A DNA stretch of 64,000 nucleotides from Bifidobacterium oedipodis. GTDB lineage: Bacteria > Actinomycetota > Actinomycetes > Actinomycetales > Bifidobacteriaceae. The DNA lies in NCBI RefSeq assembly GCF_012932425.1, contig NZ_JAAIII010000005.1, positions 62,001 through 126,000 of the forward strand, given 5' to 3'. The stretch's first letter is position 1. Each line of letters starts with the position of its first letter. The notes under the pieces were generated by a model, which searched no databases, was not told where the DNA came from, and worked only from the letters and a program-made list of their open reading frames with translations. Below are positions 36,009 through 44,911 of the stretch, piece after piece. The position numbers were made by a program, and so were the translations under genes.

Positions 36009-36243
36009 ACTTCTCTGCTTTCTTAGGGGTGCGCGAAGCGACGCCGTGCACGGTAAAACGTGACGGCCCACTTCGACGCGAATTAAGATTCGCCCTGATC
36101 GGCCTGTGCCGCACGCGTCAGGCGCGACCCACCCGGTCAGAACCGTGGCCGATTATATCGCGGCATCGTTTCGATGCGGGTATGCCAGTGTGCTCGGTGC
36201 TGTTGCAGCGCGAGATATGGTCTGCGACACGGCATACAGCATG

Positions 36244-36291
36244 CAGCTACAAACAATCCACCTTGGCAACGATTTGTCCACCTTGTAGCTG
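36244..36291. promoter_or_regulatory. Dyad in the NCS2/GH127 divergent region
   Basis: CAGCTACAA (36244-36252) and TTGTAGCTG (36283-36291) are inverted copies, and TCCACCTTG occurs twice between them. It lies about 70 bases before the GH127 start and may be a regulator site. Nothing else is seen in 36009-36358 beyond promoter DNA. Confidence 0.45.
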
Positions 36292-36358
36292 TGCGATTCG
36301 TCCTATCGTTGATGTGTACCGATACATAACCATGTTGGCCATCAAAGGAGATCACATC

Positions 36359-38569
36359 ATGACCGATTCCGCCAGCACCACCAACGCTTCCGTCAGCGCA
36401 GGTCCGCAGCACAGCAAGCCGCTGGCTATCCGCAACGTCACCGTCACCGACTCGTTCTGGCACGCCGAACAGGAGCTGGTGCGCACCGCCGTCATCCCAT
36501 TCCAGTGGCGCGCACTCAATGATCAGGTGCCGGGCGCCGAACCCAGCTACTGCATGCACAACTTCAAAGCCGCAGCAGCGCAAAACGCCGCCAAGCACAC
36601 GCAAGGCACGCAATTCGTGCCGCCCACCTACACCGATCGCGGCTTCAACGCCCTGCCCGACGATCCGGCCCATCCCGACGACGACAAGTTCTACGGCTTC
36701 GTCTTCCAAGACACCGACTTCTCTAAGTGGATTGAAGCTGTGGGCTATAGCCTCGCCCAGCACCCCGACGCCGAACTCGAAGCCACCGCCGATCAGGCCA
36801 TCGACATCGTGTGCGCCGCACAGCTCGACAACGGCTACCTCGACACCTATTACATCCTCAACGGCATGGATCGTCACTTCACCAACCTGAAGGATCATCA
36901 CGAGCTCTACTGCCTGGGCCATCTGGTCGAAGGTGCCGTCGCCTATTATCAGGGCACCGGCAAAGACAAGCTGCTTAAGGCCGCCGCACGATTCGCCGAC
37001 TATGTGGCCTCCCGCTTCGGCACTGAAGAAGGTAAACTCGACGGCTATCCGGGCCACGAAATCGCCGAAATGGCGCTGGTGCGTCTCGCCGAAGCCACCG
37101 GCGAGAGCAAGTACGCCGATCTGGCCGCCTACTTCGTGCGCCAGCGTGGCCAATCTCCGCTCTACTTCGAACGCGAAGACCGCGCCCGCGCTGAACACGA
37201 AGGCCAGACCTTCCGCCCGAACACCAACAAGCCCAAGCCCTACGCCTACTATCAGGCGCATGAGCCGGCTGTAGACCAGCATGAAGCCGTCGGCCACGCC
37301 GTGCGCGCCGCCTACTTCTATTCCGGACTGGCCGACGTGGCCCGCATCACCGGAGACAAAGCACTGACCGACGCCGCCCACAAACTGTGGCGCAACATCG
37401 TCGACAAAAAGCTGTACCTGACCGGCGGCATCGGCGGCACCCGCCACGGCGAAGCCTTCGCAGCCGACTACGAACTGGCCAACGACCTGGCCTACTCGGA
37501 AACCTGCGCAGCCATCGCACTCGCCTTCTTCTCCCGCCGCATGCTCGAGATTGAAGCCAAAAGCGAATACGCCGACGTTATGGAAACCGCCCTCTACAAC
37601 ACCGTGCTCGCCGGCATGGCCTTGGACGGCAAATCCTTCTTCTACGTCAACCCCCTGGAAGTGCGTCCGCGTGCCGTCAACTACGGCGACGACAACTGGT
37701 CCCACGTCAAAACCGTGCGCCAGAAGTGGTTCGGCTGCGCCTGCTGCCCGCCCAACATCGCCCGCATCGTCGAATCCGTGCAGGAATACGCCTACACACT
37801 CGCCGACGACGGCAACACCCTGTTCACCCACCTCTACATGGGTGGATCCGCCGCTTGCGAGCTCGCCGGGCACAAAGTGACGCTCGACGTCACCGCCAAC
37901 CTGCCCTGGGAAGGCACCGGCAAGGCCATATTCCACACTGCCGGCGCTGCCGTTCAAGCCACCCTCGCCTTCCGCCTGCCCGCATGGGCCGGTGGCGCAG
38001 CCGCCGCTAATGCAGTGACCACCACTGCCGCAGTCAGCCGCGACGTGCGCGACGGCTACCTCTACCTCACCGGCGAATGGCATGACGGCGACACCATCGC
38101 CTTCGACTTCCCCATGCCCGTGCGCATGGTCGTCTCCAACCCACGCGTCAGCGAAAACACCGGCCGCGTCGCCTTCGTGCGCGGGCCCATCGTGTTTGCC
38201 GCCGAAGGCCACGACAACGGCGAACAACTGCAATCCCTGTTCGTCGACACCGCCTCCGTCGGCGTTGACTGCTCAGGCGTGCAGGCTGTGCCCTTCGACT
38301 TCACCTCCGGTGCCACCGGCATGGACGAAAAAGGCACCGGCGAAGTCGACCCCGTCACCCGCCACATGGTCATGCTGCGCGTGCCCGCTTTGCGTGAAGC
38401 GGCTCCGGTTGAAACCCCCGACGATGCCGATCTTGATGCTCCGCGCAGCCCGTTGTACACGGCATGGCGACCCGTTAAGTGCGAACCGGTTACGGCCACT
38501 TTGATTCCTTACTTCGCGTGGGCGAATAGGGGCCAAACCGAAATGCGCGTCTGGCTGAACGCCAAATAA
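36359..38569 (+). CDS. GH127 beta-L-arabinofuranosidase-like enzyme
   Basis: This 736-residue cytosolic (alpha/alpha)6-barrel glycosidase matches B. longum HypBA1 in layout. The zinc-linked catalytic set is intact: Glu381 and Cys383 in YSETCA, and Cys460, Cys462, Cys463 in FGCACCPPNIAR, corresponding to Glu338, Cys340, Cys415, Cys417 and Cys418 of HypBA1. It probably removes beta-L-arabinofuranose from short arabino-oligosaccharides. AAAGGAG before 36359 decides the start. It is longer than HypBA1 (658) through an N-terminal insertion around residues 60-105. Its stop codon is within an 18-bp inverted repeat. An AraC regulator follows. Confidence 0.9.
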   Translation: MTDSASTTNASVSAGPQHSKPLAIRNVTVTDSFWHAEQELVRTAVIPFQWRALNDQVPGAEPSYCMHNFKAAAAQNAAKHTQGTQFVPPTYTDRGFNALPDDPAHPDDDKFYGFVFQDTDFSKWIEAVGYSLAQHPDAELEATADQAIDIVCAAQLDNGYLDTYYILNGMDRHFTNLKDHHELYCLGHLVEGAVAYYQGTGKDKLLKAAARFADYVASRFGTEEGKLDGYPGHEIAEMALVRLAEATGESKYADLAAYFVRQRGQSPLYFEREDRARAEHEGQTFRPNTNKPKPYAYYQAHEPAVDQHEAVGHAVRAAYFYSGLADVARITGDKALTDAAHKLWRNIVDKKLYLTGGIGGTRHGEAFAADYELANDLAYSETCAAIALAFFSRRMLEIEAKSEYADVMETALYNTVLAGMALDGKSFFYVNPLEVRPRAVNYGDDNWSHVKTVRQKWFGCACCPPNIARIVESVQEYAYTLADDGNTLFTHLYMGGSAACELAGHKVTLDVTANLPWEGTGKAIFHTAGAAVQATLAFRLPAWAGGAAAANAVTTTAAVSRDVRDGYLYLTGEWHDGDTIAFDFPMPVRMVVSNPRVSENTGRVAFVRGPIVFAAEGHDNGEQLQSLFVDTASVGVDCSGVQAVPFDFTSGATGMDEKGTGEVDPVTRHMVMLRVPALREAAPVETPDDADLDAPRSPLYTAWRPVKCEPVTATLIPYFAWANRGQTEMRVWLNAK

Positions 38570-38663
38570 CGGAGCGCCTTCTGCGTTGCTCCTCAGTCGC
38601 GGTACCCGGTGTACCGCTTCCCTCGGTGCGCCTTGAAGTCGCACGCGTTATTTGGCGTTCAGC
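38554..38663. repeat. 18-bp inverted repeat flanking a structured 74-base segment at the GH127 end
   Basis: GCTGAACGCCAAATAACG (38554-38571, including the stop codon) and its exact complement at 38646-38663 enclose smaller dyads such as GGTAC/GTACC. It may be a terminator complex or a small palindromic element. Confidence 0.6.
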
Positions 38664-38692
38664 GGAGCTGAGCAACTCAGTGAATGGGTTTG

Positions 38693-38746
38693 CGTTCAGC
38701 TCCGCTGAACGGCGCGATGCGGGTTTCGTTCAGCTTTGCTGAACGG
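38693..38746. promoter_or_regulatory. Two CGTTCAGCTNNGCTGAACG palindromes upstream of the AraC gene
   Basis: Near-identical 19-base palindromes at 38693-38711 and 38728-38746, 35 bases apart (about 3.3 helical turns), lie just upstream of the AraC start. The half-site GTTCAGC also ends the preceding inverted repeat. They are candidate regulator sites or terminator stems. Confidence 0.5.
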
Positions 38747-38771
38747 CGAGGTGCCGGGGGATAATGGCGGT

Positions 38772-39722
38772 ATGGGATTGTGGGCTGCGTTGTTGAGTGG
38801 GGCGGTGGAATTTTGCTCTACTGGGCGGTTCGTGTCTGGAGCCGGGTGGCGGCATATGCGCCGCACACTCGACTCCACCGAACTGGTGTTTGTGCGACGT
38901 GGCGTGCTGCCGATGATTGTTGGCGGGCAGCGGCTCGATATTGCTTCCGGTGAAGTGGCACTCTGGCCTGCAGGGGTGGAACATGCTGGTGCAGAGACGA
39001 TTCGGGAGGATTTGGAATTTCATTGGATGCATTTTCGGTTGCCGCAGATGCGACACCTTGCTGACAGTGCTGCGTTGCCGGCTGATGAGCATAATTTGAT
39101 TTTGCCTGATCATGCTCGACTCGCTGATCCGGATCGTGTGGTCGTGCTCGCCAACCAGCTGCTCGACCTCTATGTAGCTCACGGGCCGCATGCCAACGCC
39201 TACTGTGACTATGCGCTCACCTCGCTGCTGCTGGAAGTCTCCGCCCAAATACGCCAATCGCTGCGTCAATCGCAGCGCACCGGAGAGACAGGCAGCATTA
39301 TTCGATTCAACGAAGGCGTCGGCAAAGTCATCACCGGAGGATTCCGCGAGGGCATGGCCGCCGACGCCATCGACGAGCCAGGCTTGGCCGTGATGCAAGG
39401 AGTGCGTTCATGGATTCGCGCCAACGCCTTTGACGACATCACCGTAGCGGCCGTGGCCCGGCGCTTCCACTATTCGCCCAGCTACCTGACCGCATTGTAC
39501 AAACGCGTGTTCGGCATCGGCATTGTCGAACAAGTCACCGAATGCCGCATCGACCGGGCGCGCGAACTGCTCAGCTCCACCAGCCTGCCCATGGCCGACA
39601 TCGCGCACGAAGTGGGATACTCCGACCCCAAATACTTCCTGCGCGTGTTCAAACGCCGTATTGGACTAACCCCCAGCCAATACCGCGCCAGCTTCTCCGG
39701 CAAACTCTTCAACACGGTATAA
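38772..39722 (+). CDS. AraC-family transcriptional regulator
   Basis: This 316-residue regulator has an N-terminal cupin-like sensing domain (ELVFVRRGVLPMIVGG, SGEVALWPAGVEHAG) and a C-terminal double HTH (AVARRFHYSPSYLTALYKRVFG, then ADIAHEVGYSDPKYFLRVFKRR split by one helix). The ATG at 38772 is chosen because homology starts there. It follows the GH127 gene, so an arabinose-type or oligosaccharide signal is plausible. Two palindromes just upstream may be its own binding sites. Confidence 0.85.
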   Translation: MGLWAALLSGAVEFCSTGRFVSGAGWRHMRRTLDSTELVFVRRGVLPMIVGGQRLDIASGEVALWPAGVEHAGAETIREDLEFHWMHFRLPQMRHLADSAALPADEHNLILPDHARLADPDRVVVLANQLLDLYVAHGPHANAYCDYALTSLLLEVSAQIRQSLRQSQRTGETGSIIRFNEGVGKVITGGFREGMAADAIDEPGLAVMQGVRSWIRANAFDDITVAAVARRFHYSPSYLTALYKRVFGIGIVEQVTECRIDRARELLSSTSLPMADIAHEVGYSDPKYFLRVFKRRIGLTPSQYRASFSGKLFNTV

Positions 39723-39811
39723 CCGTATAAGCGTCCACACATGGGAAACGCCAGCGATTGTAGCGTTGCGATTGCTAGTATGAAGCAGATTGGATTAACG
39801 CAAAGGTAGGT

Positions 39812-40510
39812 ATGATGAAACGTTTTGCGGTAGGCTATGAGTTCATTTGCCGTGTGATCATGATGATCGTCGTGGTGAACATCGCGTTCGTGGTGCACAC
39901 GCTGCTGGGTCTGATCGTCGTGGGCTTCTTCCCCTCCATCGCTGCCGCATACGCCACCTACCGCTCGTGGATTATGGATGTTGCGGATCGCTCCTGGACC
40001 GTCAAACGCACATGGCTCACCTTCCACAGGGCATGGAAGGACGAAATCGGCCCGGCGAACCTCTTGGGCTATCCGCAGTTCATTGTCTGGGCAATCCTGA
40101 TCTGGGAATACTGGCTGACGATGAACAACGACATGGGCACCATCGGCATCGGCGTCTCCGGCGTCTTGCTGCTGCTCAACCTCATCTACGGCCTGTTCGT
40201 GTTCGTCAGCTGGGGCATCCACGTGAACTTCGACGAAAACCCGATGTGGGTGCTGCGCACCTCCCTGAGCATGGTGATCGCCCGCCCGTTGTGCAGCTTC
40301 ATGGTGCTGGCGCTGTTCCTTATCACCGTATGGGCCTATTTCACCTGGCCCGGTCTGATGATGGCCTTCGGTGTGGCCGTGCCGATTTTCGCTACGATGA
40401 TGGCGATTTATTCGTGGGCGCGCCTGCCCGGCATGGATGTGCACGAGCTCGAACCCACCGAAAAGGATCAGCGCAAGAAAGACCAGCAGGAACAGCAGAA
40501 CCAGCGCTGA
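39812..40510 (+). CDS. DUF624 (YesL-like) membrane protein
   Basis: This 232-residue protein has five or six hydrophobic segments and the DUF624 pattern: an N-terminal segment ending GFFPSIAAAYATYR, then FHRAWKDEI. A charged Lys/Gln/Glu-rich tail follows the last helix. Family members often sit beside CUT1 sugar transporters, but their role is unknown. Either ATG at 39812 or 39815 is possible after AAAGGTAGG. A LacI gene follows after 113 bases on the same strand. Confidence 0.8.
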   Translation: MMKRFAVGYEFICRVIMMIVVVNIAFVVHTLLGLIVVGFFPSIAAAYATYRSWIMDVADRSWTVKRTWLTFHRAWKDEIGPANLLGYPQFIVWAILIWEYWLTMNNDMGTIGIGVSGVLLLLNLIYGLFVFVSWGIHVNFDENPMWVLRTSLSMVIARPLCSFMVLALFLITVWAYFTWPGLMMAFGVAVPIFATMMAIYSWARLPGMDVHELEPTEKDQRKKDQQEQQNQR

Positions 40511-40623
40511 CACTGCGATACGGATGTCAATAAACCGTCACCGAGCTATCGGAATAGTCAGAACCAAAACCATCAGAACCAGAGTCATTAGAACCGTCAG
40601 AATCATCAGAAAAGGAGCCTTGG

Positions 40624-41640
40624 ATGGGTGTGACGCTGCGCGACGTGGCCGCACGAGCCGGCGTATCGGTAAGCACGGCCGGCGCTGCGCTGCGTGGGGA
40701 AAGCATCGTTAAGGAAGTCACCAAAACCAAGGTGCTGGAGGCAGCCGAAGCGTTGCGATACGTGCCCAACGCCCAGGCCCGCGCGCTATCCACAGGCAGC
40801 AGCGGCATCATCGCCGTTATCGTGCCGGAGCTGATTCACGGCTATTACGCGCGCCTGATTGACGAAATCGCCTATGAGGCTCCCAAGCATGGCTTCCAGG
40901 CATGCTTCTACCAGACCGGTTACGGCAAGGATTCCGAACTGGAATTGGTGCGTCGCATCGGCCAGCCGGTGTGCGACGGCTTCATTCTGAACCTCAACAG
41001 CAACTTCGATGCCGATATCAAGGCGATTACCGGCGACAAGCCGGCGGTGTTGCTCAACAGTTTCTCTGAGACTCCGGTGCTGGACTGCATCCAGCACACC
41101 AATGTGCAGAAATACGAAGCCGCCTTCGCCTATCTGATCGGCCGCGGATACCAGCATGTGGCCGTAATAGGATTGGATGTTAACCTGTTTGAAGGTGACG
41201 ATATGACTGGACGCGTATCCTCCGCGCGCACGGTATTGGATTGCCTGCGCCGCCATCGATTAGGCGACGAAAACGATTGCTTTGCCTGCGATTGGGCTGC
41301 CGAAGACGGTCGCGACGTGGCACAGAGCGTGCTGGAATCAGGCAAGCACTACGACGTGTGTCTGTGCATGAACGATTTGATTGCCGAGGGTTTGATTCGT
41401 GGATTCGCTGATCATGGATTTTCCGTTCCGGGCGATATCGCCGTATTTGGCAGCGATGATATTCGCGGTACTGAGTATGCCGTGCCGTCACTGAGCACCA
41501 TTGGCGTTGATTACCATGACACGGCCGTGAAAGCACTGGATATGCTCGTCGCGCGCATCAGGGGTACGCAGGAGGAGCGCAATGCGCCGCCGCATGTGGA
41601 GCATGCGGCTTTCCATCTGCGCGCCCGCGAATCTGCCTGA
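40624..41640 (+). CDS. LacI-family regulator
   Basis: This 338-residue regulator has the HTH VAARAGVSVSTAGAALRGE and hinge YVPNAQARAL, with a standard effector domain (DIAVFGSDDIRGTEYAVPSLSTIGVD in two parts). AAAAGGAG precedes the ATG. It follows the DUF624 gene and is convergent with another LacI gene of related type (both have TxxAALRG in the HTH). Operators near 42896 or 39760 with TTGCGAT half-sites are possible targets. Confidence 0.87.
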   Translation: MGVTLRDVAARAGVSVSTAGAALRGESIVKEVTKTKVLEAAEALRYVPNAQARALSTGSSGIIAVIVPELIHGYYARLIDEIAYEAPKHGFQACFYQTGYGKDSELELVRRIGQPVCDGFILNLNSNFDADIKAITGDKPAVLLNSFSETPVLDCIQHTNVQKYEAAFAYLIGRGYQHVAVIGLDVNLFEGDDMTGRVSSARTVLDCLRRHRLGDENDCFACDWAAEDGRDVAQSVLESGKHYDVCLCMNDLIAEGLIRGFADHGFSVPGDIAVFGSDDIRGTEYAVPSLSTIGVDYHDTAVKALDMLVARIRGTQEERNAPPHVEHAAFHLRARESA

Positions 41641-41667
41641 ATCCGCCTGAGTTGGCTTAGGTTGGCC

Positions 41668-41689
41668 TGAGTTGGCCTGAGCCAACTCA
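41668..41689. terminator. Bidirectional hairpin between convergent LacI genes
   Basis: TGAGTTGGC (41668-41676) and GCCAACTCA (41681-41689) form a perfect 9-bp stem around CTGA. The right arm includes the stop codon of the minus-strand gene. The upstream stretch repeats TGAGTTGGC/TAGGTTGGC. Confidence 0.55.
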
Positions 41690-42730
41690 CTGTCGATAAG
41701 CGCCAACAGTGGATTCGCGCGGAATCAACCGATGCCCGATGGTAACCCGTTGACAGAAAGCAGGGGCGTCGGGATTATTGCAATGCCGCAACATCAGCTG
41801 CAAGGCTGATCGCGCAGCGCCATCAAAATCCACGGCAATGGTGCTCAGCGTCGGCACGCTCCACGAGCCTTGGGGAATGCCGTCGAAACCAATAACCGCA
41901 ACCTGATCGGGCACGGCCACACCACATTCGTGGAATCCGCGCAGCAAGCCGAGCGCCAAATCGTCGTTCATGCAACACAGGCCGTCATAGGGCAGGCCTT
42001 GTTCAACAAGCTTATGCGCGGCGGCAACGCCTCCGTCCACCGACCAATCCGCTTGCATGAATCCTGCGTGATCATCGAGTTCCATCGCGCGCAGAGCGCG
42101 TTTGGCGGCGTTCAGACGATCCAGTCGCGCCCGTGCGGTTAATCCCGCTCCCGGCTGAAGGGCCAGCTCAGAATCAGGCAGACCGCCGATAACACCAATG
42201 GCGGTGCGCCCGCAGTCTTTCAGATGCGAGATGGCGGTGATAATGCCGTCGGCGCCGGGCGTGTTCACCGAGTCGAACAAGCCATCCATGGAGAAATCCT
42301 CGAACAGCACGGCAGGTCGTTGCCCAAGCAAATCCTTGACCTGTTGGATGGACAATTGCGTGACGATGATGAAAATACCGTCCGAAAACGTGGTGGAGAG
42401 TTCGGAGAGTACGCGGCGTTCGGTTTGTGCGCTGAATCGTGTTTTACGAATAATCAGCCGATAACCGTGGCTTTCCACCTCTTCGCTCATGCAATCAGCG
42501 AGTGTGGCATAAAAGGGCGTGGTCAGTTCGGGCACAGCCAAGGTGAAGATGCCGGTTTGTCCGGAGCGCAACATTTTGGCGGAGGCGTTGACACGATAGT
42601 TGAGGTCGCTGGCCGCCTGCCGCACTTTGGCGGTGGTCTCCGGTTTGACGACGTCGAGCCCGCGCAACGCCGCCGATGCCGTGGTGGGGGAGACCCCGGC
42701 CAGGGTTGCGACGTCTTTGAGGGTGACCAT
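41687..42730 (-). CDS. LacI-family regulator of the galactan-type locus
   Basis: This 347-residue regulator has the HTH VATLAGVSPTTASAALRG and hinge YRVNASAKML, and the effector-domain ending SVPTLSTIAVDF. The ATG at 42730 follows GAAGGAG on the minus strand. It is divergent from the large binding-protein gene at 43155 across a 424-base region holding several CGCAA/TTGCG dyads, so it probably represses that transporter and the enzymes downstream. The sugar signal is not known. Confidence 0.87.
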   Translation of the reverse strand: MVTLKDVATLAGVSPTTASAALRGLDVVKPETTAKVRQAASDLNYRVNASAKMLRSGQTGIFTLAVPELTTPFYATLADCMSEEVESHGYRLIIRKTRFSAQTERRVLSELSTTFSDGIFIIVTQLSIQQVKDLLGQRPAVLFEDFSMDGLFDSVNTPGADGIITAISHLKDCGRTAIGVIGGLPDSELALQPGAGLTARARLDRLNAAKRALRAMELDDHAGFMQADWSVDGGVAAAHKLVEQGLPYDGLCCMNDDLALGLLRGFHECGVAVPDQVAVIGFDGIPQGSWSVPTLSTIAVDFDGAARSALQLMLRHCNNPDAPAFCQRVTIGHRLIPRESTVGAYRQ

Positions 42731-42895
42731 ATCGTGCGCTCCTTCAGGTTGGTTTGTTGGGCACTGTGTTGCCAAGCACCCCTGTTCAGACGAGAGTTTC
42801 GCACGATCCGTGCGCTGTTTTCTTTAAGACTGGTGCGTCTGTGCGTGTGTGCGACGGCTTCGTCTATCTGTGTGCAAAATCAGTATACACAAAAT

Positions 42896-42907
42896 CGCAA
42901 CGTTGCG
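42896..42907. promoter_or_regulatory. CGCAACGTTGCG operator-like palindrome
   Basis: A perfect 12-base palindrome lies between the divergent LacI and binding-protein genes. Its ATCGCA/TGCGAT half-sites recur at 43044-43059 and TTGCGAT again near 43072. Confidence 0.6.
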
Positions 42908-43043
42908 TATTTGTTTCGGTGTGTGCGATGAAGCAAGTGTTGTCGGAACCTCGTTGATAAACGGCTAAAACCGTTGAAAATAAAGGATTTCAATCTATTC
43001 AGGAGAACAAGAAACGCCGATGGCGGCAGCATATTTGACGCAA

Positions 43044-43059
43044 ATCGCACCGATGCGAT
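43044..43059. promoter_or_regulatory. ATCGCA-N4-TGCGAT operator-like dyad
   Basis: The dyad lies 95 bases before the binding-protein start, with another TTGCGAT half-site about 15 bases further on. Its half-sites match the palindrome 150 bases upstream, suggesting a two-site LacI arrangement. The rest of 42731-43154 shows no gene. Confidence 0.5.
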
Positions 43060-43154
43060 ATATTCGTACCGTTGCGATTTCGAGGTTGAGAGTCGCGAAC
43101 CAAAAGCAAAAGATACCAACCACAGATGGTTGGGATCAAAGAAAGGACAAGACC

Positions 43155-44738
43155 ATGACGGTTAGGAATGCGGCAATCAAGGTGACCGCCATCACCGCTT
43201 CGCTGGCGATGTTGGGCGCAATGGCCGCCTGCGGCAACAAGAAGGAAGCCGCGGTCAATGCCGACGGCAAGCCGATCGTCTCCGTGCTGGTGGTGAAGAA
43301 CACCAACCAGGCCAAGCTGGCGGACCAGCAGTGGGCCAAGGATCTTGAAGCCGATTGCGACTGCGACATCGAATGGAAGGAAGTCACCGACGACCAGTGG
43401 GGTCAGCAGAAGAACCCGACGCTTGCTTCCAAGAAGATCGCCGACGTCTCCATCCGCGCATTCACCCCGACCGACACCGCGCAGTACTCGCACCTGTTCG
43501 AGGATCTCTCCCAGAACATGGACAAGCTGTCCAATGTGAAGGCCTTCTTCAAGGAAAAGCCGGAAGCCCAGAAGCTCACCACCGACCCTGAAGGCCACAT
43601 GTATGTGATCGCCTCCTCCCGTGGCAAGGCCTACGCCGGCTCCGGCCAGCACCTGATGATCAACAAGTCTTGGCTCGATAAGCTCGGCCTTGACGTGCCG
43701 ACCACCTGGGATGAGTTCGAAAACGTGCTCAAGGCATTCAAGACCCAGGATCCGAACGGCAACGGCAAGGACGATGAAATCCCGTTCAACATCCGCAAGC
43801 TCGACACCGGTGGCTTCGGCTGGTACTCGCCGATGCTGCTCATGAACTCCACCGGCATCGTCACAGGCTTCAACAAGGGCCCGACCCAGCAGGGCTACTA
43901 TGTCAAGAACGGCAAGGTTGCCAGCTACCTGATCTCCGACGAATTCAAGTCCGTGATCAAGTACTACAACAAGCTCATCTCCGAGGGCCTGATCCCCGCC
44001 GACTGGTCCACCAAGGATGCCGACCCCTACTACGCCGAGCAGGTTTCCGGCAACACCGGTGCCATTTTCGGTTGGTCGCTCGCCGACTTCGGTGACTACG
44101 CCGACCAGTACGAGTCCATTCCGGTGCCGTCTGCGCCCGGTGTCTCCGCTGACGACACGGTGTGGGATCTGTCCACCAATGAATACGAGAACAACAAGCT
44201 TGCCATTTCCGCTTCCGCTCCGAACAAGGAAGCTGCCTACAAGGTTGCGAACCTGCTCTACTCCGAGAAGTATTCCGTCCAGCAGTTCGGCGGCTCCTTC
44301 GGCGACACGGTGACCGACGACGGCAACCACACCTACACCTTCGACGCCAAGAAGATCGATCAGCTCACCAACGACAACCAGTTCCCCGGCCTCGCCGATC
44401 GTCTCGCCGGCTGGATTCCGGACGAAGTGACCATCAAGGGCGACGACAACGCCGACGATATCAAGAAGGTCAACGATCCGCTCGAAGAGCAGCGCTCCCA
44501 CGCCGATCCGGTCAAGGATTACATCCCCGACTATGTGACCCCGAGCGCCGATGACAACACCACCCTGTCCAACCTCAACACCCCGATTATGAACTACGTG
44601 ATTCCGCAGATCGCCACGTGGATGTCCGACGGCGGTGTCGATGACGGCTGGGACTCCTATGTCCAGCAGGTCAAGTCCCTGGGCGTCGATCAGGGCGTCG
44701 AGATTTGGCAGAAGTGGTACGACGAGTACACCAAGTGA
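43155..44738 (+). CDS. LplA-type oligosaccharide-binding lipoprotein, cluster 1
   Basis: This 527-residue lipoprotein has a signal peptide with lipobox AMAAC (Cys26). It is larger than most family 1 binding proteins and resembles the LipO/LplA type; VSVLVVKNTNQAKL, DPNGNGKDDEIPFN and WIPDEVTIKGDD are shared in pattern with the paralogue at 59454. It captures an oligosaccharide for the LplB/LplC permeases. GAAAGGAC precedes the ATG. The GH43, unassigned GH and GH42 genes downstream suggest a galactan or arabinogalactan fragment as ligand. Confidence 0.9.
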   Translation: MTVRNAAIKVTAITASLAMLGAMAACGNKKEAAVNADGKPIVSVLVVKNTNQAKLADQQWAKDLEADCDCDIEWKEVTDDQWGQQKNPTLASKKIADVSIRAFTPTDTAQYSHLFEDLSQNMDKLSNVKAFFKEKPEAQKLTTDPEGHMYVIASSRGKAYAGSGQHLMINKSWLDKLGLDVPTTWDEFENVLKAFKTQDPNGNGKDDEIPFNIRKLDTGGFGWYSPMLLMNSTGIVTGFNKGPTQQGYYVKNGKVASYLISDEFKSVIKYYNKLISEGLIPADWSTKDADPYYAEQVSGNTGAIFGWSLADFGDYADQYESIPVPSAPGVSADDTVWDLSTNEYENNKLAISASAPNKEAAYKVANLLYSEKYSVQQFGGSFGDTVTDDGNHTYTFDAKKIDQLTNDNQFPGLADRLAGWIPDEVTIKGDDNADDIKKVNDPLEEQRSHADPVKDYIPDYVTPSADDNTTLSNLNTPIMNYVIPQIATWMSDGGVDDGWDSYVQQVKSLGVDQGVEIWQKWYDEYTK

Positions 44739-44773
44739 TTCTTGAGATAGTCACTCCGCAATAAATAATGCAC

Positions 44774-44843
44774 AACGCCGGCGGGCTTAGGGCGCGAGAG
44801 AGTTTCCTCCTTTGTCTCCCCGCACTCCCCACCCGCCGGCGTT
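44774..44843 (+). terminator. Intercistronic hairpin after binding protein, cluster 1
   Basis: AACGCCGGCGGG (44774-44785) pairs with CCCGCCGGCGTT (44832-44843) across a 46-base loop. It lies between the binding-protein and permease genes, as in the other transporter operons here. Confidence 0.65.
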
Positions 44844-44911
44844 GGCATGTCTTCACGCGCAAAGTCGCGCTTAACAATCATCCGATCTGTTGCTTGGGGA
44901 AGGATATAACA

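Noticed and set aside
36137..38233. 698-codon antisense reading frame opposite GH127
   Set aside because: It is a high-GC shadow of a clear GH127 gene with intact catalytic residues; its Gly/Val/His-rich translation resembles no protein.
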